Shown: in pieces, positions 1 through 8,400 of the stretch
How positions within the stretch are numbered: the stretch's first letter is position 1
Layout of the letters: every line of letters begins with the position of its first letter
DNA from: JBOFOR01 sp051659545
GTDB lineage: Bacteria > Bacillota > Clostridia > Peptostreptococcales > Peptostreptococcaceae
Length of the DNA: 9,352 bases
NCBI RefSeq assembly: GCF_051659545.1
Contig: NZ_JBOFOR010000098.1
Location: 1-9,352 of the forward strand
Reading direction: 5' to 3'
Position numbers and translations under genes: made by a program
The notes under the pieces: generated by a model
Database searches by the model: none
What the model saw: the letters and a program-made list of their open reading frames with translations, nothing else
Told to the model about the DNA's origin: nothing

Positions 1-168
1 TTATCTTTCAACGTAATCACCCTCACACATCCTTTTATATTTGACTCTTTGATAAGAGTATTAACATAAAAGGATTGGTAAATTCTGTGTGGAAGAACTT
101 TTAATAATTTTTTGGCCTACTAATAGTATGTACTAAACACCACTTACAGCAGAGTAAATTTAATAACT

Positions 169-198
169 AAGGTGTCTGTTAAAATACAGCACCTTTTT
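169..198 (+). terminator. Rho-independent terminator upstream of the BREX operon
   Basis: AAGGTG (169-174) pairs with CACCTT (190-195) and CTGT (176-179) pairs with ACAG (186-189). One bulged T lies at 175, the loop is six bases, and the T run is at 194-198. It would stop transcripts entering from the left before they reach brxA, so the operon probably depends on its own promoter. The transcript that it ends is not identified; it could be a gene left of the window or a short RNA starting within the first 100 bases. Confidence 0.7.
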
Positions 199-212
199 AA
201 TTTACAGAATTA

Positions 213-229
213 TATTTCAAAATGAAATA
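213..229. repeat. Perfect 7-bp palindrome (operator-like)
   Basis: TATTTCA (213-219) and TGAAATA (223-229) are perfect inverted copies separated by AAA. The palindrome lies between the terminator and a second, longer palindrome, in the promoter region of brxA. It has no T-tract, so a protein-binding site is more likely than a terminator. In such AT-rich DNA a 7-bp palindrome can arise by chance. Confidence 0.4.
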
Positions 230-230
230 A

Positions 231-266
231 CTTTATATGTGTACATATTTATGCACACATATAAAG
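231..266. repeat. Perfect 12-bp inverted repeat upstream of brxA
   Basis: CTTTATATGTGT (231-242) and ACACATATAAAG (255-266) are exact reverse complements around a 12-base spacer. No T-tract follows on either strand, so it is not a typical terminator. It ends six bases before the -35-like element of the candidate upstream promoter, a position suited to an activator or repressor site. A structural role in an RNA is possible if transcription starts further upstream. Confidence 0.6.
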
Positions 267-271
267 CTGTA

Positions 272-300
272 CTTACAAAATAATATTATATAATTATAAT
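272..300 (+). promoter_or_regulatory. Candidate sigma-A promoter P1 for the BREX operon
   Basis: A -35-like CTTACA (272-277, four of six consensus bases) is followed after exactly 17 bases by a perfect -10 TATAAT (295-300). A second TATAAT overlaps the AT-rich run at 289-294. AT-rich DNA produces such matches often, so the spacing and the adjoining palindrome are the main support. It would give a leader of about 80 bases before brxA. Confidence 0.4.
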
Positions 301-336
301 ATAAATAAAACTGGAAGCTATAAAGCATTTGTAATG

Positions 337-345
337 TGTTATAAT
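337..345 (+). promoter_or_regulatory. Candidate extended -10 promoter P2 for brxA
   Basis: TGTTATAAT (337-345) is a perfect extended -10 element (TGn plus TATAAT). No good -35 hexamer is found 16-18 bases upstream, which is acceptable for extended -10 promoters. Transcription would start near 352 and give a leader of about 38 bases carrying the brxA ribosome binding site (AAAGGACGGG, 375-384). Confidence 0.5.
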
Positions 346-389
346 ATAAAAACAGTAAAAAAGGAACAATTAGTAAAGGACGGGAAAAC

Positions 390-995
390 ATGAAAAAAAA
401 ATTAGAATATACAGCTACAAATACTGGACGTCCATTTTCAATAAAAGAAATGATAGCAGCTGCAAACCTAAAACTTGAAGGATACACAGACAAAGAAATA
501 AAACAAAAATCAATGGAAGAAAACATATTTCAAGCCAGAAGTGAACACTATAAAAATAAAATAGCAAAAACAGTACTTATGAGATTAAACACATTAGATG
601 AATATCTAATAAATAGAATGGCTACTAGCGATATAGAAACAGCAAAACAAATATTAATATATTCCATAATGAAAAGTGATAGATTTTTCTTTGAATTTAT
701 GGATGAAATATATAAAGACAAAATAATCCTTAGAGACTATAAAATAAACGATAGCGATATAAACATATTTATACAACGTAAACAAGAACAAATACCGCAA
801 ATAAGTGAATGGACAGAATCAACAATTAACAAGCTAAAGTCACAATATACATCAATGCTATATGAGGCTGGATTTATAAATAGAACAAAAGAGCATATAG
901 AAATAATACAACCATTAATAGATTATCAACTAAAAAATCACCTTATAGAAATAGGTGATGAAGCTTATCTAAAAGCAATGATAGGAGAGCTATAA
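390..995 (+). CDS. brxA: BREX protein BrxA (DUF1819 family)
   Basis: This is a 201-residue protein and the first gene of the BREX operon. BrxA proteins (DUF1819) are small DNA-binding, winged-helix-like components of type 1 BREX. They are needed in some systems for phage restriction; their exact role is unsettled. Family-like features are the N-terminal Y-T-A-T-N-T-G-R-P-F segment (residues 7-16), the aromatic DRFFFEFMDEIY stretch (97-108) and the W-T-x-S-T-I-N-K-L segment running to YEAGF (141-162). The protein is soluble, rich in lysine and isoleucine, with no signal peptide or membrane segment. The ATG follows AAAGGACGGG at 375-384. The start is followed by nine A's (393-401, codons 2-4), a slippage-prone tract. 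The stop lies one base before the brxB start, so the two are probably translationally coupled. Identification rests on sequence pattern plus gene order. Confidence 0.9.
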   Translation: MKKKLEYTATNTGRPFSIKEMIAAANLKLEGYTDKEIKQKSMEENIFQARSEHYKNKIAKTVLMRLNTLDEYLINRMATSDIETAKQILIYSIMKSDRFFFEFMDEIYKDKIILRDYKINDSDINIFIQRKQEQIPQISEWTESTINKLKSQYTSMLYEAGFINRTKEHIEIIQPLIDYQLKNHLIEIGDEAYLKAMIGEL

Positions 996-996
996 A

Positions 997-1587
997 ATGA
1001 AAGATATACACCAAAGACTAAGTGAAATAAAAGAAAAAATAACAGAAGAATCATTCAGAGAAAACAAAGGACTAGGAAATGAAATAGGGTTCCATATATT
1101 TGACTACGAACCAGAATACGAAATGCTAGTCAGAGACTATATACACAATCTAAAAAGACAAATAGAAAGAGAACATGATAACATAAAAATCAAAGAATTT
1201 GATCTATATGAAATCATGCTAGAAGCACTAGACGAAAAAGGATACCTACAAAAAAACTTCCAAATGGAACAAAAAAAAGGAAGCGAGTACGTATTCAAAG
1301 CAACAGAAAAAACACTAAGACTAACATCTCAAAAAGAAGACAATAAAATAGTCCAATATATAATAGACAAAACAGCATATGACGAAATAGTATTCCTAAG
1401 CGGAGTAGGAAAAGTATGGCCTATAATAAGATCACATACTGTATTAAACAACTTACATAGAGCACTAGACCATGTTCCAGTAGTATTATTCTTCCCAGGA
1501 ACATATGATGGGGGTTCTCTAATGTTATTCAATGAAATAAAAGACGACAATTACTATAGAGCATTCCAATTAGTGGACAAATACTAA
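997..1587 (+). CDS. brxB: BREX protein BrxB (DUF1788 family)
   Basis: This is a 196-residue protein, the usual size for BrxB (DUF1788), a small cytoplasmic component of the BREX core thought to contact other BREX proteins. Its biochemical activity is not established. Family-like signatures are GLGNEIGFHIFDYEPEYE (25-42), then FLSGVGKVWPIIRSH (133-147), and the C-terminal VVLFFPGTYDGGSLMLF (162-178). The middle is charged and helical-looking. The glycine-containing loops do not form a Walker A motif, so no ATPase activity is claimed. The ribosome binding site (GGAGAG, 984-989) lies inside the end of brxA, one base separates the two genes, and the ATG at 997 is well placed, all pointing to coupled translation. 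An A8 run occurs at 1271-1278. The next gene, brxC, starts 19 bases downstream. Confidence 0.9.
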   Translation: MKDIHQRLSEIKEKITEESFRENKGLGNEIGFHIFDYEPEYEMLVRDYIHNLKRQIEREHDNIKIKEFDLYEIMLEALDEKGYLQKNFQMEQKKGSEYVFKATEKTLRLTSQKEDNKIVQYIIDKTAYDEIVFLSGVGKVWPIIRSHTVLNNLHRALDHVPVVLFFPGTYDGGSLMLFNEIKDDNYYRAFQLVDKY

Positions 1588-1606
1588 TCATAGGAGGGGA
1601 ATAAAT

Positions 1607-4600
1607 ATGATATTAAGAGATATGTATAACAAAGAAATTGATAGAGATATCAAAGGAGTTATAAAAGTAGGACAAGATGACAACGAAAATATATATCAAG
1701 AACTTGATGAATACGTATTAACAGAAGAATTAAACAAGCACTTTGACGTATTCTTTGAAAACTACAAAAAAGGAATACTAGGTCACACTGATAAAATGGG
1801 TGTATGGATATCTGGTTTCTTTGGATCAGGTAAATCACACTTCCTAAAAATACTATCTTACCTATTAGAAAATAAAGAGATAAATGGTAAACAAGCAGTA
1901 GATTTCTTTGAAACTAAGATACAAGATCAAATGGTATTAGCAGACATGAAAAAAGCTACAGACACTACTACAGATGTAATACTATTCAACATAGACTCAA
2001 AAAGTGAATCAAGCTACAAATCTTCTAAAGATGCCATACTAAAGGTATTCAATAAAGTATTTGATGAAATGCAAGGATACTGTGGGGCACTACCATGGGT
2101 AGCAGATTTAGAGCGTCAAATGGTAAAGGAAGGTATATACGATAAATTTAAAGAAGCATTTGAAGAAGAATCAGGAACAACATGGGAAGAATCTAGAGAA
2201 GATATATTCTATGAAGAAGATTCTGTTGTTGAAGCATTAGTAAAAACAAGAAATATATCAGAAGATGCTGCTCGTAACTGGTTCAACAAAGCAGAAGAAA
2301 ATTACACATTAAGTATAGAAAAATTCGCAAAAAGAGTTAACGAATATATAGAATCAAAACCTAACAACCACCACGTAGTATTCTTAGTGGATGAAATAGG
2401 ACAATATATAGGTGATGACTCACAACTAATGCTTAACCTTCAAACAGTAATAGAAGACTTAGGAATATATTGTTCAGGTAAGTGTTGGGTACTAGTTACA
2501 TCACAACAAGATATAGATGCCATCACAAAAGGGCAAGTAAAAGGAAATGACTTCTCTAAAATACAAGGTAGATTTAATACTAGACTAAGCCTATCATCAG
2601 CTAACGTTGACGAAGTTATCAAAAAACGTATATTAGAGAAAAAAGAAGGAGCAAAACAAAGCTTAGAAATACTATTTGAACAAAAAAGCTCAATCCTAAA
2701 AAACCTTATAACATTCACATCTGATACAGCAGAAATGAAAACTTATGGGCATAGTAGAGACTTTGTAGAAGTTTATCCATTTATACCATACCAATTCAAC
2801 TTACTTCAAAAAGTATTTGAAGGAGTAAGATTACATGGAGCTAGTGGTAAGCATATATCAGAAGGGGAAAGATCATTATTAGGAGCATTCCAAGAAAGTG
2901 CTATAAGATACAAAGACATGGAATTAGGAACATTAATACCATTTTCAGTATTCTATCAAACAGTAGAAGCTTTCTTAGATAGTAGTATAAAATCAGTTAT
3001 CTCAAAAGCAGCTAAAAACACAAGATTAAATGAATATGATGTAGAAGTACTAAAGGTGTCATTCCTATTAAAATACGTAAAAGAAATGAAACCTAACCTA
3101 GAAAACCTAGCTACATTAATGGTATCTAACATAGATGATGATAAAATAGAAACAAAAAAGAAAATACAAGAATCATTAAACAGACTTATAAGAGAAACAC
3201 TAATACAAAAAAATGGAGACGACTACGTATTCCTAACTAACGATGAACAAGATATAAACAAAGAAATACAAAACATGCAAGTAGAAATAAGCGAAACTAT
3301 AAATAAAGTAGGAGAAATAATATTTGCAGAAATATACAAAACAAACAAATTTAGATACTCTCCTAAAAAAGACTTTAGTTTCAATAAATATATAGACAAT
3401 ACGCCTCAAGGGCTTACAAATAATGAAATAGGAATAAAAATAATAACACCATACAATGACATAGATGAACTTACACAATACGATTTAAGAGCTATGTCAT
3501 CAAGAGAAAACAACGTAATAGTAAAACTAAGCAATGATACAACATTCTTAGAAGAAATAGAAGAATCATTAAAAATAGAAAAATACATGAGACTTAACAG
3601 TGGTTCTAGATCCAACGCAACAATAGAAGCAATAAAAATGCGTAAAGGTGAAGAAAAGAATGAAAGAAGAGATAGAGCAAATCTATTATTAAGAGAAAAC
3701 ATAAGAACTGCTGAAATATATGTAAACAACAACTTACTAGAAATAAAAGAAAAGAACCCAGAAGATAGAATAAACGAAGCATTTAGAGCATTAGTTGATG
3801 TAGTATACTCAAAGCTCGGATATATCAAGAAAAACATAAGCACTACAAGAGAAATCCAAGATATATTATCACAAGATAATATAGTACAAATGGGATTTGA
3901 AGGAGCTAATGATGATGCCAACAAACTTGCAATAGATGAAGTAACTAGATTTGTAGAAAGATATAGCATAGGAGCATCTATAACAGTAAAAAGTATAATG
4001 AACAACTTCTCAAAAGCACCATATGGATGGGAAGAAATAGATATACAAGGTATAGTAGCTAAATTATTCAAAGAGCAAAGAATAAAGCTTGAATATAGTA
4101 ATGAAAACCTAACATCTAATAATAGAGATTTATTAAACTACATTACAAAAAGAGACTATGTAGAAAAAACTAAAGTAAAAACTAGAGTAGGAGTATCAGC
4201 AAAACATATAAAGTCAGCTAAAGATATATGCAAAGATGTATTCTTTAGAACAATTACAAAATCAGATGAAGATGGAGTAATGAATGATTTTAAATCTATA
4301 GCTAAAGATAACTTACATGAATTAGATAAATTACTAGATAAATACAAAACAGTTCGTTATCCAGGTAAAAAAATATTGCAAGAAGGTAAGTCATTAATAG
4401 AAGAAGTATTAGATTATAGAGAGCCAGTAGAATTCTTCGAAAGAGTATATAAATTAGAAAATAACTTCATTGACTATGAAGAAGATAGTGAAGAAGTATT
4501 AAAGTTCTTCAAGGAAGGAAATACTCAAAAGAAAAACTTTGATACAGCACTAATAAAAATAAAACATGCAAATGATAATATGGATTATCTAGATGATGCA

Positions 4601-5164
4601 GCTAAAGGTATAGTTAACTCTATGGTAGTAATAGTTGATATGGATAAACCATACAACAAAATACATGAACTACCTATGATAATAGAAAGCTACAACGAAA
4701 AACTACTAAACTTATATGAAAAAGAAGCAGAAGTAATAAGACCAGTAGTAGACACTTACAAAGAAGAAGTAATCAATTATCTAAATAACTTTGACTTTGC
4801 AGATGAATATAGAAGTATGCACGCAAAGAAATTCAATGACCTTATGGAAAGGTTAGATAATGCTAAGCAATTTAATGATATATTAGCAATATCACAATTA
4901 TCAGAGCGTACTAAAAATACATCTATACAAGAAATAAATAGAGAAGCAGAAAAAAGAAAACCAAAACCACCAGTGGATCAACCTGGACAAGTGGCAGTGC
5001 CACCTACACCAGCACCAAAGAAAACTAGAGTAGTATCTAAAACAACAATGATGCCACATCAACCAATGGTATCAAGTACAGAAGATATAGAAATAATATT
5101 AAAAGATATGAGAACTAGACTAGAAAAAGAGCTTAATGAAAAAGGTGAATTTAAGCTAATATAG
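1607..5164 (+). CDS. brxC: BREX ATPase BrxC (PglY-like P-loop ATPase)
   Basis: BrxC is the large AAA-type ATPase of BREX, required in studied systems for both phage exclusion and host methylation. It has 1185 residues, typical for the family. Visible motifs are Walker A GFFGSGKS (70-77), Walker B VFLVDE with D262 and E263, a sensor-like VLVTSQQ (295-301), and RFNTR (322-326), which could supply an arginine finger. The conserved block FVEVYPFIPYQF follows. Residues from about 700 to 1110 look helical and coiled-coil-like. A lysine/proline-rich linker (about 1117-1142) with several P-P and P-x-P steps precedes a short charged C-terminal helix. A strong AGGAGGGG (1592-1599) precedes the ATG by seven bases. 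No signal peptide or membrane segment is seen; the protein acts in the cytoplasm. The gene is intact and shares the A-rich codon style of brxA and brxB. Confidence 0.95.
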   Translation: MILRDMYNKEIDRDIKGVIKVGQDDNENIYQELDEYVLTEELNKHFDVFFENYKKGILGHTDKMGVWISGFFGSGKSHFLKILSYLLENKEINGKQAVDFFETKIQDQMVLADMKKATDTTTDVILFNIDSKSESSYKSSKDAILKVFNKVFDEMQGYCGALPWVADLERQMVKEGIYDKFKEAFEEESGTTWEESREDIFYEEDSVVEALVKTRNISEDAARNWFNKAEENYTLSIEKFAKRVNEYIESKPNNHHVVFLVDEIGQYIGDDSQLMLNLQTVIEDLGIYCSGKCWVLVTSQQDIDAITKGQVKGNDFSKIQGRFNTRLSLSSANVDEVIKKRILEKKEGAKQSLEILFEQKSSILKNLITFTSDTAEMKTYGHSRDFVEVYPFIPYQFNLLQKVFEGVRLHGASGKHISEGERSLLGAFQESAIRYKDMELGTLIPFSVFYQTVEAFLDSSIKSVISKAAKNTRLNEYDVEVLKVSFLLKYVKEMKPNLENLATLMVSNIDDDKIETKKKIQESLNRLIRETLIQKNGDDYVFLTNDEQDINKEIQNMQVEISETINKVGEIIFAEIYKTNKFRYSPKKDFSFNKYIDNTPQGLTNNEIGIKIITPYNDIDELTQYDLRAMSSRENNVIVKLSNDTTFLEEIEESLKIEKYMRLNSGSRSNATIEAIKMRKGEEKNERRDRANLLLRENIRTAEIYVNNNLLEIKEKNPEDRINEAFRALVDVVYSKLGYIKKNISTTREIQDILSQDNIVQMGFEGANDDANKLAIDEVTRFVERYSIGASITVKSIMNNFSKAPYGWEEIDIQGIVAKLFKEQRIKLEYSNENLTSNNRDLLNYITKRDYVEKTKVKTRVGVSAKHIKSAKDICKDVFFRTITKSDEDGVMNDFKSIAKDNLHELDKLLDKYKTVRYPGKKILQEGKSLIEEVLDYREPVEFFERVYKLENNFIDYEEDSEEVLKFFKEGNTQKKNFDTALIKIKHANDNMDYLDDAAKGIVNSMVVIVDMDKPYNKIHELPMIIESYNEKLLNLYEKEAEVIRPVVDTYKEEVINYLNNFDFADEYRSMHAKKFNDLMERLDNAKQFNDILAISQLSERTKNTSIQEINREAEKRKPKPPVDQPGQVAVPPTPAPKKTRVVSKTTMMPHQPMVSSTEDIEIILKDMRTRLEKELNEKGEFKLI

Positions 5165-5219
5165 TATTAATATGAAATATAAGTAGATGCAGAGATGATT
5201 ACTTTGAGGCGGTGTAGAT

Positions 5220-5405
5220 ATGGCTATAATATACGAGGATAAGAAGATTTTACTAACAGAAGAGTTAGCAAAGAGATTTGTAAACAAATTAAAAAGTAAG
5301 AACTTAGAAGCAAGTAAGAAAAGAGATATATTTTTAAAGCAGGCTAAATCAGAACTCAAAGTAAAAAATGTAAATAATATAACCGTGATAACTACAAAAA
5401 GATAA
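5220..5405 (+). CDS. Unrecognised basic small protein within the BREX operon
   Basis: This is a 61-residue ORF between brxC and pglX, a place where type 1 BREX loci usually have no gene. I do not recognise the family. It starts MAIIYEDKKILLTEELAKRF, is very basic (13 Lys and 3 Arg against 7 acidic residues), has no Cys, Trp or His, and has no membrane segment. The first 45 residues look amphipathic and helical; the last 15 are richer in Val, Ile and Thr. The ATG at 5220 has a good ribosome binding site (GAGGCGGTG, 5206-5214, five bases before the start), which supports real translation. It lies 55 bases after brxC and 86 before pglX, with a strong hairpin in the second gap. Its basic character fits nucleic-acid binding or a partner role, but that is inference. 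It could also be a decayed remnant or a chance ORF. Confidence 0.55.
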   Translation: MAIIYEDKKILLTEELAKRFVNKLKSKNLEASKKRDIFLKQAKSELKVKNVNNITVITTKR

Positions 5406-5432
5406 GTAAAATAATAGTTAATATTTACAAAT

Positions 5433-5465
5433 AGAGGCATTATCAAAACTTATGATAATGCCTCT
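5433..5465 (+). promoter_or_regulatory. Perfect 13-bp hairpin between small ORF and pglX
   Basis: AGAGGCATTATCA (5433-5445) and TGATAATGCCTCT (5453-5465) are perfect complements around a 7-base loop. The base of the stem is GC-containing, unusual in this AT-rich DNA. It is followed by TATAAAATAAAA and not by a T-tract, so it would be at best a weak terminator. It ends 13 bases before the pglX ribosome binding site. Plausible roles are partial termination or attenuation, an mRNA-processing or stabilising structure, or an operator. Confidence 0.6.
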
Positions 5466-5491
5466 TATAAAATAAAATAGAGGGTGAAATA

Positions 5492-8400
5492 ATGGACAAA
5501 TCTAAAGTAAAAAACTTTGCCACAAGTGCTAGAAATAAGCTAATCGAAGGAGTAAGACAAAAAGCTTATGGACTAGGTATAAGTGACAAAGAAATAAAAA
5601 CAATAGAAAACTTATCAGATGGAAGTAGACTTGAAATAAACAATGAATACAAATACCTAACTAATAGCGAAGCAAAAAACAGAGACAAGCTAATAGAACA
5701 AATAGAAACAAAAGGCTATGAGCAAGTAATGGAAGAAGTAGCCTACACTTGGTTCAACAGGATAATAGCTATTAGATTTATGGAAGTAAACGACTACTTA
5801 CCTACAGGAGTAAGAGTATTATCAAGTGAAACAGCTTCAAAAGTAGAACCAGATGCAGTAACACAGGCTCATTCTTTAATAGAAGAGCTAGAACTACATA
5901 GAGATACAGTGTTTAAGTTCCAAGATAACAATGATAGTGAAGGATTATTCAAATACATATTAATCAAACAATGTAATGCACTAGGAAATATAATGCCAGT
6001 AATGTTTGAAAAAATAGAAGACTACACAGAACTATTACTACCAGACAACTTATTAGTAGAAGGGTCAGTAGTTAGAGATTTAGTAAGTAATATTAGTGAA
6101 GAAGATTTTAAAGAGCAAGTAGAGATAATAGGTTGGTTGTACCAATACTATATATCTGAAAAGAAAGATGAAGTATTTGCAGATTTAAAAAATAATAAAA
6201 AGATAACTAAAGAAAACATACCAGCAGCTACACAGCTATTTACTCCAGATTGGATAGTTAAGTATATGGTGGAAAACTCATTAGGTAGACTATGGTTAGA
6301 AGGACATCCTAATGAAGAGTTACAAAGTGGTTGGAAGTATTATTTAGAAGAAGCTAAGCAAGAGCCAGAGGTAGAAACAGAGCTTGAAAAGATAAGGGAA
6401 GAAAGCAAAAGCTTAAGTCCAGAGGAAATAACAGTACTAGATCCATCTATGGGAAGTGGGCATATACTTGTGTATGCATTTGATGTATTGTATCAAATAT
6501 ATCTTCGTTCCGGGTATAGTGAAAGAGAAATACCAAGGCTTATACTAGAGAAGAATATATATGGACTAGATATAGATGACAGAGCAGGGCAGTTAGCTTA
6601 TTTTGCTCTTATGATGAAGGCTAGAAGTTATTCTAGAAGGATATTTAGGGATATGGAGAGAAATCCTATATCTCTTAATGTATGTTCTATACAAGAGAGT
6701 AATGGATTAAGTAAGGTAGATGTAGAGTACTTTGCTAATGGAGATGAAAGTCTTAAGAAGGATGTAGAGTATTTGGTCGATGTATTTACTGATGCTAAGG
6801 AGTATGGTTCTATACTTGAGGTTGAGGAAGTTGATTTTGAGAAAATTGAAAATAGGTTAGTTGAGATAGAAGAAGATATCGCTGATTTATTTAGTAAGGA
6901 AAATAGAGAGAGAATACTTGGTGTAATTCCGAGTATTGTAAATCAAGGAAAAGTAATAAGCAAAAAGTATGATGTATGTATCACAAATCCTCCCTATATG
7001 GGAAGTAAAGGAATGAATACTGAATTAGGAGAGTTTGTCAAGAAAAAGTATCCTAATAGCAAGTCAGATTTATGTATGACATTTATTGAAAGAGGATTGA
7101 AATACACTTCATGTAGGGGTATTTTATCATTGGTAACTATGCATTCTTGGATGTTTCTATCTTCTTATGAAAAGTTAAGAATAGACTTAATACAAAATTC
7201 TACATTTGATACACTTTTACATTTAGGTATGGAAGCTTTTGAAAATATAGTAGGTAAAGTAGTTCAAACAGTAGCTTTTACAGTAAGAAAAAGAATAGTA
7301 TCTAAATATAAATCTACAAATGTAAGATTAGTTGACTTCTATGATTCGAGAAGGTATGAGAAAGAAATCAGATTTTTTGATCAGAAGTATAGGCATGTAT
7401 CGTGTCAAGAAAAATTCAAGTCTATACCAGGTACACCTATAGCATATTGGGCTAGTGATTTAGTAAAGGTTATATTTGAAAAAGCGGATAAGTTAGGAGA
7501 TGTTGGTCAACCACAACAAGGTTTATCAACTACTGATAACAATAGATTTATTAGAATGTGGTCAGAAGTGAGTAGCAATAAAATTGGGTATAATATACTA
7601 AATAGTGAAGAACTTTTAAATAAACACTTAAAATGGGTTCCTATAAATAAAGGGGGAAATTTTAGAAAATGGTATGGCAATAATGATTCAGTGTTAAATT
7701 GGGAGAATGATGGTTTTGAGATAAAACAAAATGTAATACAGAAATATCCATATCTAAATGGTAAGTATGAGTTCGTAGTAAAAAATGAAAAAAATTATTT
7801 TAAAAGAGGGATTACATGGTCTAAGGTGACAACATACTTATTCTCAACTAGATATACAGATGTAGGATTTATATTCACAGATGCAGGAATGAAGTTGACA
7901 ATTGATGATGAACTTATAAAGTATGCAGGTGCATTTATGAATACAAAGTTAGTTAATGAACTATTAAAATTTATATCAGAGACAATGAACTATGAACAAG
8001 GTAATATTTCGAAGTTACCATTTATAGTAACTAAAGATAATAATTTAAAATTAGCAATAGAAAACTTATTTGATATGAATATATGTATATCAAAAAAAGA
8101 TTGGGATTCGTTTGAAACTTCATGGGATTTCACAAAACATCCTATAATTGAATTTAAATCAAATAGCATAGAAAACTCATTCAATAACTGGACACAGTTT
8201 ACAGAAAAACAATTTAACCAACTTAAATCTAATGAAGAAGAACTAAACAGAATCTTTATAGATATATATGGATTACAAGATGAATTAACACCAGAAGTTG
8301 AAGACAAAGATGTAACTACCCGTAAAGCAGATAGAGACAGAGATATAAAATCATTCATATCTTACGCAGTAGGATGTATGATGGGTAGATACACTTTGGA

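Noticed and set aside
137..142. Possible T-box or other riboswitch ahead of the terminator at 169-198
   Set aside because: No T-box AGGGTGG core or other riboswitch consensus was recognised, and the terminator is followed by separate promoter-like elements before brxA.
231..266. Palindrome read as a terminator or as half of an invertible-segment repeat
   Set aside because: No T-tract follows on either strand, and no second copy of the repeat was noticed elsewhere in the window that could flank an invertible segment.
233..526. 97-residue - strand ORF spanning the brxA promoter region and the start of brxA
   Set aside because: It is a Phe/Tyr/Ile-rich antisense reading of A-rich DNA, overlaps the well-supported brxA start, and shows no recognisable domain.
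3406..4071. 221-residue - strand ORF inside brxC
   Set aside because: It is entirely antisense to intact brxC; its Ser/Leu/Ile-rich composition is the expected complement of Glu/Lys/Asn-rich coding.
5156..5446. 96-residue hydrophobic - strand ORF opposite the small ORF, looking like a membrane protein
   Set aside because: The hydrophobicity is what antisense of lysine/glutamate-rich AT-rich coding yields, and the + strand ORF has the better ribosome binding site. A toxin-antitoxin reading was considered and not supported.
7990..8358. 122-residue - strand ORF inside pglX
   Set aside because: It lies within the intact pglX reading frame and has shadow-like composition; no motif recognised.
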